Below, in pieces: positions 55,813-64,000 of a stretch of 64,000 nt of DNA. How positions within the stretch are numbered: position 1 is the first letter of the stretch; each line of letters starts with the position of its first letter. The notes beneath the pieces are model-generated. The model was not told the origin of the DNA and did no database searches. It saw only the letters and a list, made by a program, of their open reading frames with translations. The DNA is from Artemisia argyi (lineage: Eukaryota > Streptophyta > Magnoliopsida > Asterales > Asteraceae). Both the position numbers and the translations under genes were made by a program. The stretch spans positions 163,333,333 through 163,397,332 of the forward strand of contig CM060681.1 of NCBI GenBank assembly GCA_030686995.1. The letters are read 5' to 3'.

Positions 55813-56307
55813 TGTTGGGTTTTAAATTATGCTGCTTGGTGAAACTGCTGCTTAGATGAAACTGCTGCTACGTTGAGAATGCTGCTAAGGATAAAGATTC
55901 TGCTACTGTCATTCAAAGTGCTGCTATTGCAAAATACTGCTAGTGGAATCTACTGCTGAAGAGATATGCATGTATACGTAATAGATAATTATATAATAGA
56001 TTGTCTGTATATCTTATGTATCTAGAATATTCTTATCTTGTGTAGAAAGGTATTGTAAACCTAGTAGGACTCCTTGGCCTATAAAAGGAGGATCCTAGGG
56101 TTAGTTTGAGTACATATTGTTTTAGCTTCGTTTACACTTCAAGGTTGTAAAACCCTAGAATTGTTGAGTGCTCGTATTATTAATATATTGAAGTGTTGAT
56201 TGGAAATTGTTCTTCTTAAGTTAAGCTTTAATATTCCGCGTTTTAGCTTAAGCGTTAAGCTCAAAGTCAACTTCTATATAGGATCGTTTGCTCAACTGGG
56301 ATCAACA
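55813..56307 (+). repeat. Copia-2 3' LTR
   Basis: 495 bp copy of 37530-38024; TATA box at 56079-56088. Confidence 0.92.
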
Positions 56308-56321
56308 TTGTCTAATTGAAA
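56308..56321. repeat. Copia TSD (TTGTC) followed by MULE TSD (TAATTGAAA)
   Basis: 56308-56312 repeats the last five bases of the MULE. 56313-56321 repeats 8403-8411 and marks return to the original host DNA. Confidence 0.85.
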
Positions 56322-56471
56322 ACAAAAGAACTGCACGTATGATTTAAAATCATTTGAGTATCAAACTTTTTTTACATACCAGGGATTAATCTCCACATTC
56401 AATCTGTATTTGATCTAATGAACGAGATTAATCCAAACAATTTAAAAAACCCACTTTAATATTTTTTTTTC

Positions 56472-56867
56472 AAATATTAATCTTTCAAACCGTTAATCGT
56501 TAAACGAAAAAAAATATATATCATTACGACGAGTATTTAATTATCTTTTTATAGACAGACACTTTGATATACTTTCGACAAAATTATTTTTTTCATGTTT
56601 TTCACATTTTTATTCTTAACTGAAATTTTCATAAAAAAAAATAATATGTGATTTAACACTAATATCGCATGTGATATATCATAATATCATATATGATATA
56701 ACACATGTGATTTTTTCATGCAAATTCTAGTATAAAAAAAAGTGAAAAAAATGATTTTTTTTTCCGAAAGTATATTAAAGTGTCTATCTATAAAAAGATA
56801 ATTAAATGCTCGTCGCGATGGTGTAATTATTTTCGTTTAACGATTAACAGTTTAAGATATATTTAAA
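56472..56867. mobile_element. Hairpin MITE upstream of cis-prenyltransferase A
   Basis: An imperfect inverted repeat. The left arm (56480-56575: CCGTTAATCGTTAAACG ... ACGAGTATTTAATTATC) pairs with the right arm (56764-56860: GATAATTAAATGCTCGTCG ... CGTTTAACGATTAAC). The centre is AT-rich with ATATGATAT palindromes. The target duplication is not certain, so the superfamily is open. No coding capacity. It ends about 0.4 kb before the gene. Confidence 0.65.
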
Positions 56868-57148
56868 TTATAAAAGATAAATGAAATATTAAAATCTTTT
56901 TAATCTCAATATTTCTTTTTAGATAAATATGGTAGAGATGAGTCACTTGATATATAAGAAAAGATTGAGTTCACACAATTAAAAAATAACGTGAGCCTAA
57001 AATATTTGGTTTTTCTAAACTTTTTTTTTTCTTCTAATTTTAATCGTTAATTACATAACACTGGTAAGAACATAAATTACTAGACGAACTATCATAATTC
57101 ATAAATCTCAAAGTCAATATTTCTGTTCACTCACAATCTCACATGCAC

Positions 57149-57160
57149 CTATATATACTA
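57149..57160 (+). promoter_or_regulatory. TATA box of cis-prenyltransferase A
   Basis: CCTATATATACT, about 120 bp upstream of the ATG at 57281, in otherwise AT-rich plant intergenic DNA. Confidence 0.5.
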
Positions 57161-57280
57161 GTACATGTCACATAGCCGAAACATATTGGTATGAAAAACG
57201 ACTAAGAACTTGCACATCACTAATTTTTACGAAACGTTGATTAGCCTTTAAATCATACTCATCCACACCTAGTCTCTTCA

Positions 57281-58426
57281 ATGACTTCTGGGACAAGTTC
57301 TCTAACCAGTGCGAACATAGAAACAGGCTTAGACGACAAAGATGAGCGATCAGAAGAATTACCTAGAGGTCTTATAGAAGACCTCTTGCCAAAACATATT
57401 GGGTTTATAGTGGACGGGAATCGTAGATGGGCAGAGCAAAGAGGATTGTCTGGTAAGTTAGGCCACAATGCCGGAAGAATGATACTCATGCCTCTTCTCC
57501 AACTATGTTGCAAACTTAAAATCAAGGTTGTATCATTTTTTGTTTTTTCGACTGAAAATTGGAGTCGTCCAACTGTAAGTATATATACCGCTCTCTTTTG
57601 TTTATATTGTAGTCGATACTACACCGTATTATCATTCATTTCCCTTCGTCAATGTCCACTTGTGCAGGAGGAAGTTGATTTTCTAATGAAGGTAATCGAA
57701 GATTTATTGAGGATAGATGGGGAGGAGCTTTCTAGGTACGCTATAAAAAGGCCCGAAGGGTCAATTGTTGTTAAAATCGTTAAGATCAATTTAAAAAATT
57801 ATTATTAATTGAATAAATATATGATTCAAGATAGTTTTCATTATTTGGATCATATTGTATCCAAAATAGTTTTTACAATGTCTTCATTCCGCTTGAGTTA
57901 AGATCATTTTCATAAGATCTCATTGTCTTATTGGTATTAATTAATGTACATATAACTCAGTCTTGGTTGTCGAGTAAGCGTGCTGGGGAACAAAACAAAG
58001 CTCTCGGAGTCACTACAGAAAATAGCTACACAAATCGAGGATAAATCGAGGACCAATCTAGGGCCACACATTGTTTTTGCAATTAACTACAGTGGCAAAC
58101 AAGACATAACACAAGCTTTCAAGAGCATTGCTACCAAAATCAAGAATGGTGTTATTCTTCCAAACCAAATCAATGAAAAGATGTTCAAACACGAACTTTA
58201 TACGAATTATATTAACTTCCCTTGCCCTGATCTAGTCATACGTACAAGTGGGGAAATTAGGCTTAGTAATTTTATGTTGTGGCAGACCGCATATAGCAAG
58301 CTTTTTTTCGTGAAGAAATACTTTCCCGAGTTTGGAGAAACTGATCTTATTGAGGTTCTACTTGGATATCAAGAAACACAAAGAAGTTTGAGCGAGATAC
58401 CAACATTAGATGTCTCCTTGACATAA
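57281..58426 (+). CDS. cis-Prenyltransferase A (undecaprenyl/dehydrodolichyl diphosphate synthase family)
   Basis: Three exons fit one open frame: 57281-57574, 57668-57735 and 57979-58426 (GT...AG introns of 93 and 243 bp), giving 269 residues, normal for the family. Signature blocks: HIGFIVDGNRRWAEQRG at about 39-55 with the catalytic Asp45; FSTENWSRP at 89-97; INYSGKQDI at 156-164; DLVIRTSGEIRLSNFMLWQ at 205-223 with Arg209, Glu213 and Arg215. Such enzymes add isopentenyl diphosphate in cis to an allylic starter, making short isoprenoids, dolichols or rubber. The N-terminus is hydrophilic and acidic with no clear plastid transit peptide or membrane anchor, so a cytosolic or ER-associated place is possible. 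Chain length cannot be told. All key residues are present. Confidence 0.82.
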
Positions 58427-59714
58427 AACTTGCTAGTTTTCTTTATGCTATGATCGGACTTCCTTTTAGACCTTAAGTTTGGCTTTTGTATTGTCTCGTG
58501 AATAATTCTGACCTATTGTACCAGGCAAAACTACTAAATAAGCATTGTATGCTAATAAAGACTTCAAGTTTCATATACAACATCTCGAATTATTTTATTT
58601 CATGTATACTTCACCGTTGATCTTATACATTGCCGTGTTTGAGATTAAGATTTTCATATATATATTGCACCATGTCCCATCTTACTGTATATATACGCTG
58701 CAAATAAACAGATATTCAATTAAATCTAATACCTCCTCCAAACGATTCACCTATATGTCAAAACACAGAAATTAAAATGTTACAACTTAAGTTGGTACAT
58801 GATGATGCAATACTGATGCTTACAACATAAGCAAGAATTGGGTCATCGTCTTGTGTTCAAGGTTACATTATAAAAATGTGTCAAATATTTAGTTATCTTT
58901 TGAATACAATTTTTTATGGTGCGTTATGTATGCGGTATTTTTTTAGAGTAAGTTAGTAATTATGTATGTTCACATATTTAGTTATCTTTTGAATAATTTT
59001 TTATGGTGCGTTAAGAAAAGAGCATTCCGGAAATAAAGATAAACATACTTAGTGCTTGTCAAACGAGCATTAAAATTACAACGCTCGCCGCTCACGCCAT
59101 TAAACGCTCCTAAATGTTTTTCCGCCAAAGACATCCTAACGATACCTTTGTTAGATCTCTAAAATTTCCATAGCACACACAAATCTAAGGATGTTATTGG
59201 ATTAATTGAAAAAATGAAATTAAAGTACGTAGTATTTAGTAAGCATGCATCCGCGTAATGATTAAACTATTAGCTAGCTACAACTCACCAACAACTTGGT
59301 TCAATGAGTTTCCCAAGTTAGAAATCTAGTTTAAGTTCAAAATGCATAACAAGTTTATGCCAACTTTGTACGAACTTACGAACTTAACCCTGAATCATAC
59401 TTTGATTGACGACTAATATGAAAATAGTTAGATCGAAAACTTAACCTTTATTTATTTATTTATTTTTGGTTACATTTGCGAGAAACCTAGTAAAGTAATC
59501 TAATCACATTCGAGTCTGGATTCGTGATATGGAGTTTGTGACAACTCGGCATTACAAATTTAGAACTCTATCAATAAACCCATATTAAAAAGAGAAGGGG
59601 GAAAAAAACATATATATATACTAGTGATCGGTTTGAAAGAAAATGAGAAGATTATGATTTTATTTTCTATAAATCCAATCCGAGTTACAAATGAAATGAA
59701 ATCGGCCTAAACGT
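58427..59714. other. Intergenic DNA between cis-prenyltransferases A and B
   Basis: No gene seen. A phrase of about 42 bp (ATTTAGTTATCTTTTGAATA...) is duplicated at 58884-58926 and 58974-59014. A TTTATTTATTTATT run is at 59448-59466. The start of the tandem unit shared with gene C is near 59560. Confidence 0.6.
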
Positions 59715-60571
59715 CTATTTCTTTTTAACTTTCTTTTTACTTAGTTCACTTCCACCAAAACGTCTATTTCTTTTTTGATACACATCTAACACCTCAATGA
59801 AATCGGCCTTGTTAAATTGAGAAGCATCTTTTTCGACAAAGTAGAGTTCAGAATAAGCCGACTGCCATAACATGAAGTTGCCAATGTTACGTTTCCCGCC
59901 TGTTCGAATCACTAGGTCAGGGTTAGGAAAATCCAAGCAATTTGTCTCGAGTTCTTGTTGGAATATGTTCTCATCAATTTTTGATGGTTCTGTTAGGCCA
60001 TCTTTAAGCTTTTCAGCCAGACCTTTACAAGCTTGAACTATATCTGAGCGTCCGGAGTAATTAACTGCTTCGATAATATGAAGTGATTTATTTGTGATTG
60101 TAGCTTCTTCCGCTTGTGATATTATTTCTAGCTGTGATTCCGGGATGGTGTTCCGATTGCCGATTACTAAAAGCCTAATCTCATTACTACATGAAATACA
60201 AAGAAACTAAATTAAGATTTTTTTGTTTTGTGATTCTAATGTTTAAGTTTGAATAGGATGTATGTATATACACATACCTTGAAAGCACTTCGGGATCCCA
60301 TTTCTTTATGTTCTTTGCATAATAAATCTCCTCCTGCATTGATAATGTCATAATGACAATTCTCTTTAATTTGTAACATGTTATATAGAGAAGCAATTGA
60401 TTATTAATACGAGTAAAAGTTAACCTAGTTTTGGTCGACAAAGTTGATACATAGAGAGAACTTTGATTCCAAGTGCAATACAAATCCGAGCAATATCCAT
60501 TACCGACACCTGATCGTAACCAAGATCATCATGCGTATCTCCACCTTTTCCTGATCTCTTCTGACGGTCCA
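59715..60571 (-). pseudogene. cis-Prenyltransferase B, 5'-truncated copy of C
   Basis: Exon pieces at 60429-60571, 60278-60333 and 59715-60186 align with exons 1-3 of the copy at 61586-62632. Exon 3 is open and ends in a Lys-rich tail (SELSKKKVKKK). Damage: the first part of exon 1, with the start codon, is replaced by about 80 bp of unrelated sequence (60572-60652), and the first splice donor is CT instead of GT (60427-60428). Motif V reads IRTGGKRNIGNF, so the family Glu is Lys, as in C. It cannot make a normal protein. Confidence 0.8.
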
Positions 60572-61400
60572 ATCTAAAATAAATTTACATACAATTTGGC
60601 CCTCCCAAAATAAAAAGTGTAGCTCCGCCACTCATTAAGGCAGAAGACAATTTGAGAAACAGGGTGACCATTTTTATAAAGTTCAAGGTTATGTGTCAAC
60701 ATTCATGTGTTTCGACCTACGATGTATTTATAGGATTTATATATAGGTATGGAGCTTGTAACGATGCTTTTTCTGTTTTTCATGCATTTATCTGTATATT
60801 TATTATTTATATTACAAATGGACAAATATACCAACAATTAAGTCGTCTCATGTTGGAGTTTATATTGTATTTTATGGCGGCTCGCAAGTCGTCAAAGAGA
60901 AGAACGTTGATTGAAGCATGCAGTACGTGTGGCGCGCGACGGTTCATACGATGATTAAACATAGTACAGATAATTCATTATTCAATTCTAATTCATTATT
61001 CAATCTACAAATAGTAATTTAAAAAGACATGAAATATTAGAAACTAATAAGTACTGAACCATTATTTGTATTATCGACCTGATGAAAAACAAAGTACGTA
61101 TACATAATTCCATCCTCATATTTAATTAACAGGTAAAGGTTAAAGGGTTGAACTTATCGGTTTTTTATTTGCTAACATTCTCACTCATTCTCATACTCAC
61201 AATGATGCACAATAATCATGCTGGTTAGATGTGGACCGAAAACGTAGGCCAAAAAGTGAGCTTTCGTAAGTATATTTGCGATTTTTGAAACAGACATAAC
61301 CAAAGGCAAGTACAACAAATGAAATACTACGTAACAATCAATCTCAACACTTCTAGTTCACTCATTAAACATTGTACATGTTGCATGGAATTCGGGCCAA
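60572..61400. other. Former promoter region of copy B and unit spacer
   Basis: 60652-61030 matches the upstream region of copy C (62600-62963). 61031-61150 matches 63879-64000 and preserves the site where the foldback element is absent. The plus-strand ORF at 60652-60954 is a shadow with no domain. Confidence 0.65.
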
Positions 61401-61585
61401 AGTTCGGCATTACAATTTAGAGATTAGAACTCTATCAATACGTACACCCATATTAAAAAGAGAAGGAAAAAGACATAGTAGGAATCGGTTTGAAACTTGA
61501 AAGAGAATGTGAAGATTATGATTTTATTTCATATTTAAATTCAATACGAGTTACAAATGAAATGAAATTGAATATTACATCGTTC

Positions 61586-62632
61586 TTATTTAACTTTCTT
61601 TTTACTTAGTTCACTTCCACCAAAACGTCTGTTTCTTTTTTGATACACATCTAACGCCTCAATAAAATCGGCCTTGTTAAATTGAGAAGCATCTTTTTCG
61701 ACAAAGTAGAGTTCAGAATAAGCCGATTGCCATAACATGAAGTTGCCAATGTTACGTTTCCCACCTGTTCGAATCACTAGGTCAGGGTTAGGAAAATCCA
61801 GGCAATTTGTCTCGAGTTCTTGTTGGAAAATGTTTTCATCAATTTCTGATGGGTGTGTAAGGCCATCTTTAAGCTTTTCAGCAAGACCTATACAAGCTTG
61901 AACTATATCTGAGCGTCCGGAGTAATTAACTGCTTCGATAATATGAAGTGATTTATTTGTGATTGTAGCTTCTTCCGCTTGTGATATTATTTCTAGCTGT
62001 GATTCCGGGATGGTGTTCCGATTGCCGATTACTGAAAGCCTAATCTCATTACTACATGAAATACAAAGAAACTAAATTAAGATTTTGTTGTTTTGTGATT
62101 TTAATGTTGAAACTTTGAATAGGGTGTATGTATACACATACCTCGAAAGCACTTCGAGATCCCATTTCTTTATGTTATTTGCATAATCAATAATCTCCTC
62201 CTGCATTTGTCACAATGACAATTTTTTTGTAACATGTTATATACAGATGCAATTGATTATTAATACGAGTAAAAGTTAACTTACTTTTGGTCGACAAAGT
62301 TGATAAATAGAGAGAACTTTGATTCCAAGTGCAATACAAATCCGAGCAATATACATTACCGACACTTGATCGTAACCAAGATCATTATGCGTATCTCCAC
62401 CTTTTCCTGATCTCTGACGGTCCATAAGAATTGCAACATGTTTAGGCATGGATTCAGCTCGAAGGCCATTGCACAAAGCAGATGGTTCATTTGTGTAACT
62501 TGTCGTAACAGCGAGGTTGCAACATGCAATTGAATTGTACAAGGGTTTCCGGCTCAGAATGTTTTTCTTAGAAGCTAACATTAAGGGAGAAGAGATTTTG
62601 AGACATAAGGTGACCATTTTTATAAAATTCAA
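61586..62632 (-). CDS. cis-Prenyltransferase-like protein C, motif-diverged
   Basis: Exons 62285-62632, 62142-62200 and 61586-62051 join in frame with GT...AG splices to give 290 residues. Residues 1-60 are Ser/Lys/Leu-rich with few acids, a plausible plastid transit peptide. The family fold is recognisable (MPKHVAILMD, VSVMYIARICIALGIKVLS, VNYSGRSDIVQAC, DLVIRTGGKRNIGNFMLWQSAY). The signatures have changed: MDGNRRW is MDRQRSG, the FSTENW block is missing (YQLCRPK), and motif V has Lys234 for the usual Glu. Asp71 and Arg230 remain. Typical cis-chain elongation is doubtful; it could be inactive, a partner subunit, a changed enzyme, or a young pseudogene. The minus-strand TATA is at 62671-62683. 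Confidence 0.65.
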
Positions 62633-62670
62633 GGTTATGTGTCAACGTTCATGTGTATCGACCTAGGTTG

Positions 62671-62683
62671 TATTTATATATAG
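62671..62683 (-). promoter_or_regulatory. TATA box of cis-prenyltransferase-like C
   Basis: The minus strand reads CTATATATAAATA, about 40-50 bp upstream of the ATG at 62630-62632. Copy B has a related TATATATAAATCC at the matching place (about 60735-60747). Confidence 0.5.
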
Positions 62684-62963
62684 AACTTGTAAGTTACAAC
62701 TTGTAACGATATTTTAATGTTTTTCATGCATGTATCTGTATATTTGCAAATGGACAAGTGTACTGACAATTAAGTCGTAAAATGTGGGAGTTTATATTGT
62801 ATTTTATTGCGGAGCGCAAGTCGTCAAAGAGAAGAACGTTGATTGGAGTGGTACGGTGACCTAAATAATGCACGGCGGCGGATCATACAATGATTTAGAC
62901 AGACTACAGCTTTCAATCCTAATTCATTATTATTAATTCTAAAAATAGTAGTAATTTAAAAAG

Positions 62964-63869
62964 GGGAAAAATATTTATTAATGTATTATATTTGTCATAA
63001 ATATCACTTCCGCGTAGTAAAAAAAAAAATAGCTTTTATGTGTACTAAAGTTGACATTTTTGTCTTTCTCTGTGTACTAAAAACAAAAAATAATTCTGTG
63101 ATAACCATTTTACCCTTCACTTTTTGAAAATTACATCCAATGTCCTTTGGCTAAATTGCATAAATGGTCCCTGAGGTTTAAAAAAAAAAAGTTTCAAATT
63201 TTTTTTTTCGAAAATAATTTTTTTTCAAAATTATTTTTTTTCGAAAATAATTTTTTTCAAAAATATTTTTTTTCCAAAATTAATTTTTTTCGAAAATTTT
63301 TTTTCAGAATTTTTTTCAAAAATATTTTTTTTCGAAAATTCTTTTTACGAATATTTTTTTTTTCAAAATATTTTTTTTCGAAAATATTTTTTTTTCAGAA
63401 AAAAACCTTTTCTTCAAACAAAAAAAGTTTTTCAAAAAAAAATTTCGAAAATATTTTTTTCCGAAAATATTTTGTTTTCTAAAATATTTTTTTTTCGAAA
63501 GTATTTTTTTTTCAAAATTAATTTTTTTTCGATATTCTTTTTCCCGAATATTTTTTTTCAAAATTTTTTTCCGATTTTTTTTTTAAATAATTTTTTTTTT
63601 CAAAAATATTTTTTTCAGAAAAAAACTTTTTTTTTTCTTTCAGAAAATAAAATTTTGAGACAAAAATTAGTTTAGAAAAAAAGGGACGGTGGATGCAATT
63701 TTAGCAAACCCACAGGGACTATTTTTGTAATTTGGAAGGGTAGAATAGTTATAATACTTAAAAAAAAGACAAAAATGTCAACTTTAGTGTACATAAAAGC
63801 TATTTTTTATGTTTATTTCGCGGAAATGATATTTGTGCCAAGTATAGTACATTAATAAATATTTTTCCC
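62964..63869. mobile_element. Foldback element beside copy C
   Basis: 906 bp. The ends GGGAAAAATATTTATTAATG and their complement extend inward about 110 bp. Flanking 9-mers are TTTAAAAAG (62955-62963) and TTTAAATGC (63870-63878), a degraded 9-bp duplication. The core (63180-63660) is T-rich low complexity with TTTTCGAAAA words, resembling the inner part of the foldback at 10369-11979. A TGGTCCCTGAGGTTT phrase is at 63165-63179. ORFs rich in Phe/Lys across the core are artefacts. The equivalent site in the other tandem unit (about 61018-61040) is empty. Confidence 0.75.
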
Positions 63870-63878
63870 TTTAAATGC

Positions 63879-64000
63879 CTTGAAATTTTAGAAACTAATT
63901 AAGTAATGAACATATTTGTATTATCGAAATGATGAAAAACAAAGTAGGTATATACATATTTCCATAATAATAGAACTCCTAATGGTCAAGGTTAAGGGGC
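63879..64000. other. Host flank, end of tandem unit
   Basis: Similar to 61031-61150. No gene. Confidence 0.6.

Larger units (their letters stand above)
37530..56307 (+). mobile_element. Ty1/copia element with extra ORFs (copia-2), split by gypsy-3
   Basis: LTRs 37530-38024 and 55813-56307 (both 495 bp), TSD TTGTC, initiator tRNA-Met primer site, polypurine tract at 55798-55812. Contents: gag, an in-frame stop, pol (protease, integrase, reverse transcriptase, RNase H), a minus-strand ORF and a 3.7-kb plus-strand ORF after pol, as in Sirevirus-like elements. The 6.4-kb gypsy-3 insertion lies in pol. By eye the LTRs differ at about 13 of 495 sites (2.6%). It landed in the terminal 5 bp of the MULE. 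Confidence 0.92.

Noticed and set aside
63147..63675. Phe/Lys-rich ORFs on both strands
   Set aside because: Translation of the T/A-rich foldback core; both strands give equal open frames.

Overview
The window looks like repeat-rich nuclear DNA of a flowering plant, most likely a daisy-family (Asteraceae) species. This rests on plant introns, TATA-led plant promoters, the style of the Ty1/copia and Ty3/gypsy polyproteins (including an extra downstream ORF and a MAK10-like gag that I associate with Asteraceae genomes), a GRF-zinc-finger gene fragment and a small cluster of cis-prenyltransferase genes. The species cannot be named from sequence alone. There are no bacterial genes, no rRNA or tRNA genes and no CRISPR array.

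Layout. 1-5511: minus-strand LTR debris (a tandem pair of related copia elements sharing one LTR, then two partial gypsy-type LTRs). 5512-6398: a 41-bp minisatellite. 6399-8402: a broken GRF-zinc-finger gene, DNA-transposon-like palindromes and a Stowaway MITE. 8412-37529: a Mutator-like element (MULE) with inverted ends of about 0.2 kb and a 9-bp target duplication (TAATTGAAA at 8403-8411 and 56313-56321). Once later insertions are discounted it is only about 3.9 kb, and it carries fragments of an F-box/LRR gene and a B3-like gene, so it is a Pack-MULE. Two gypsy elements sit inside it: a gag-only element (8461-18316, minus), itself hit by a 1.6-kb foldback, and a large element with 4-kb LTRs (20672-36051, plus). 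A copia element (37530-56307, plus) landed 5 bp from the MULE's right tip and was in turn split by a second gag-less relative of the first gypsy (42753-49172). Each insertion has a matching target-site duplication (TSD), so the order of events can be read directly.

56313-64000 is the oldest and least disturbed part. One apparently intact cis-prenyltransferase gene (57281-58426, plus) faces a tandem pair of diverged relatives on the minus strand: a 5'-broken pseudogene (59715-60571) and an open but motif-poor copy (61586-62632). A foldback element (62964-63869) inserted beside the last copy after the tandem duplication, because the other repeat unit still shows the empty site.

Nearly all transposon ORFs are broken by single stops or frameshifts. 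The genes most likely to matter to the host are the cis-prenyltransferases. The most unusual signals are: (1) LTR segments complementary to the 5' half of tRNA-Asp, the same tRNA that the primer sites match, seen in two different gypsy families; (2) a divergent gene pair with its own promoter region inside the copia element; (3) a cis-prenyltransferase paralog that has lost much of its catalytic signature but kept an open frame.
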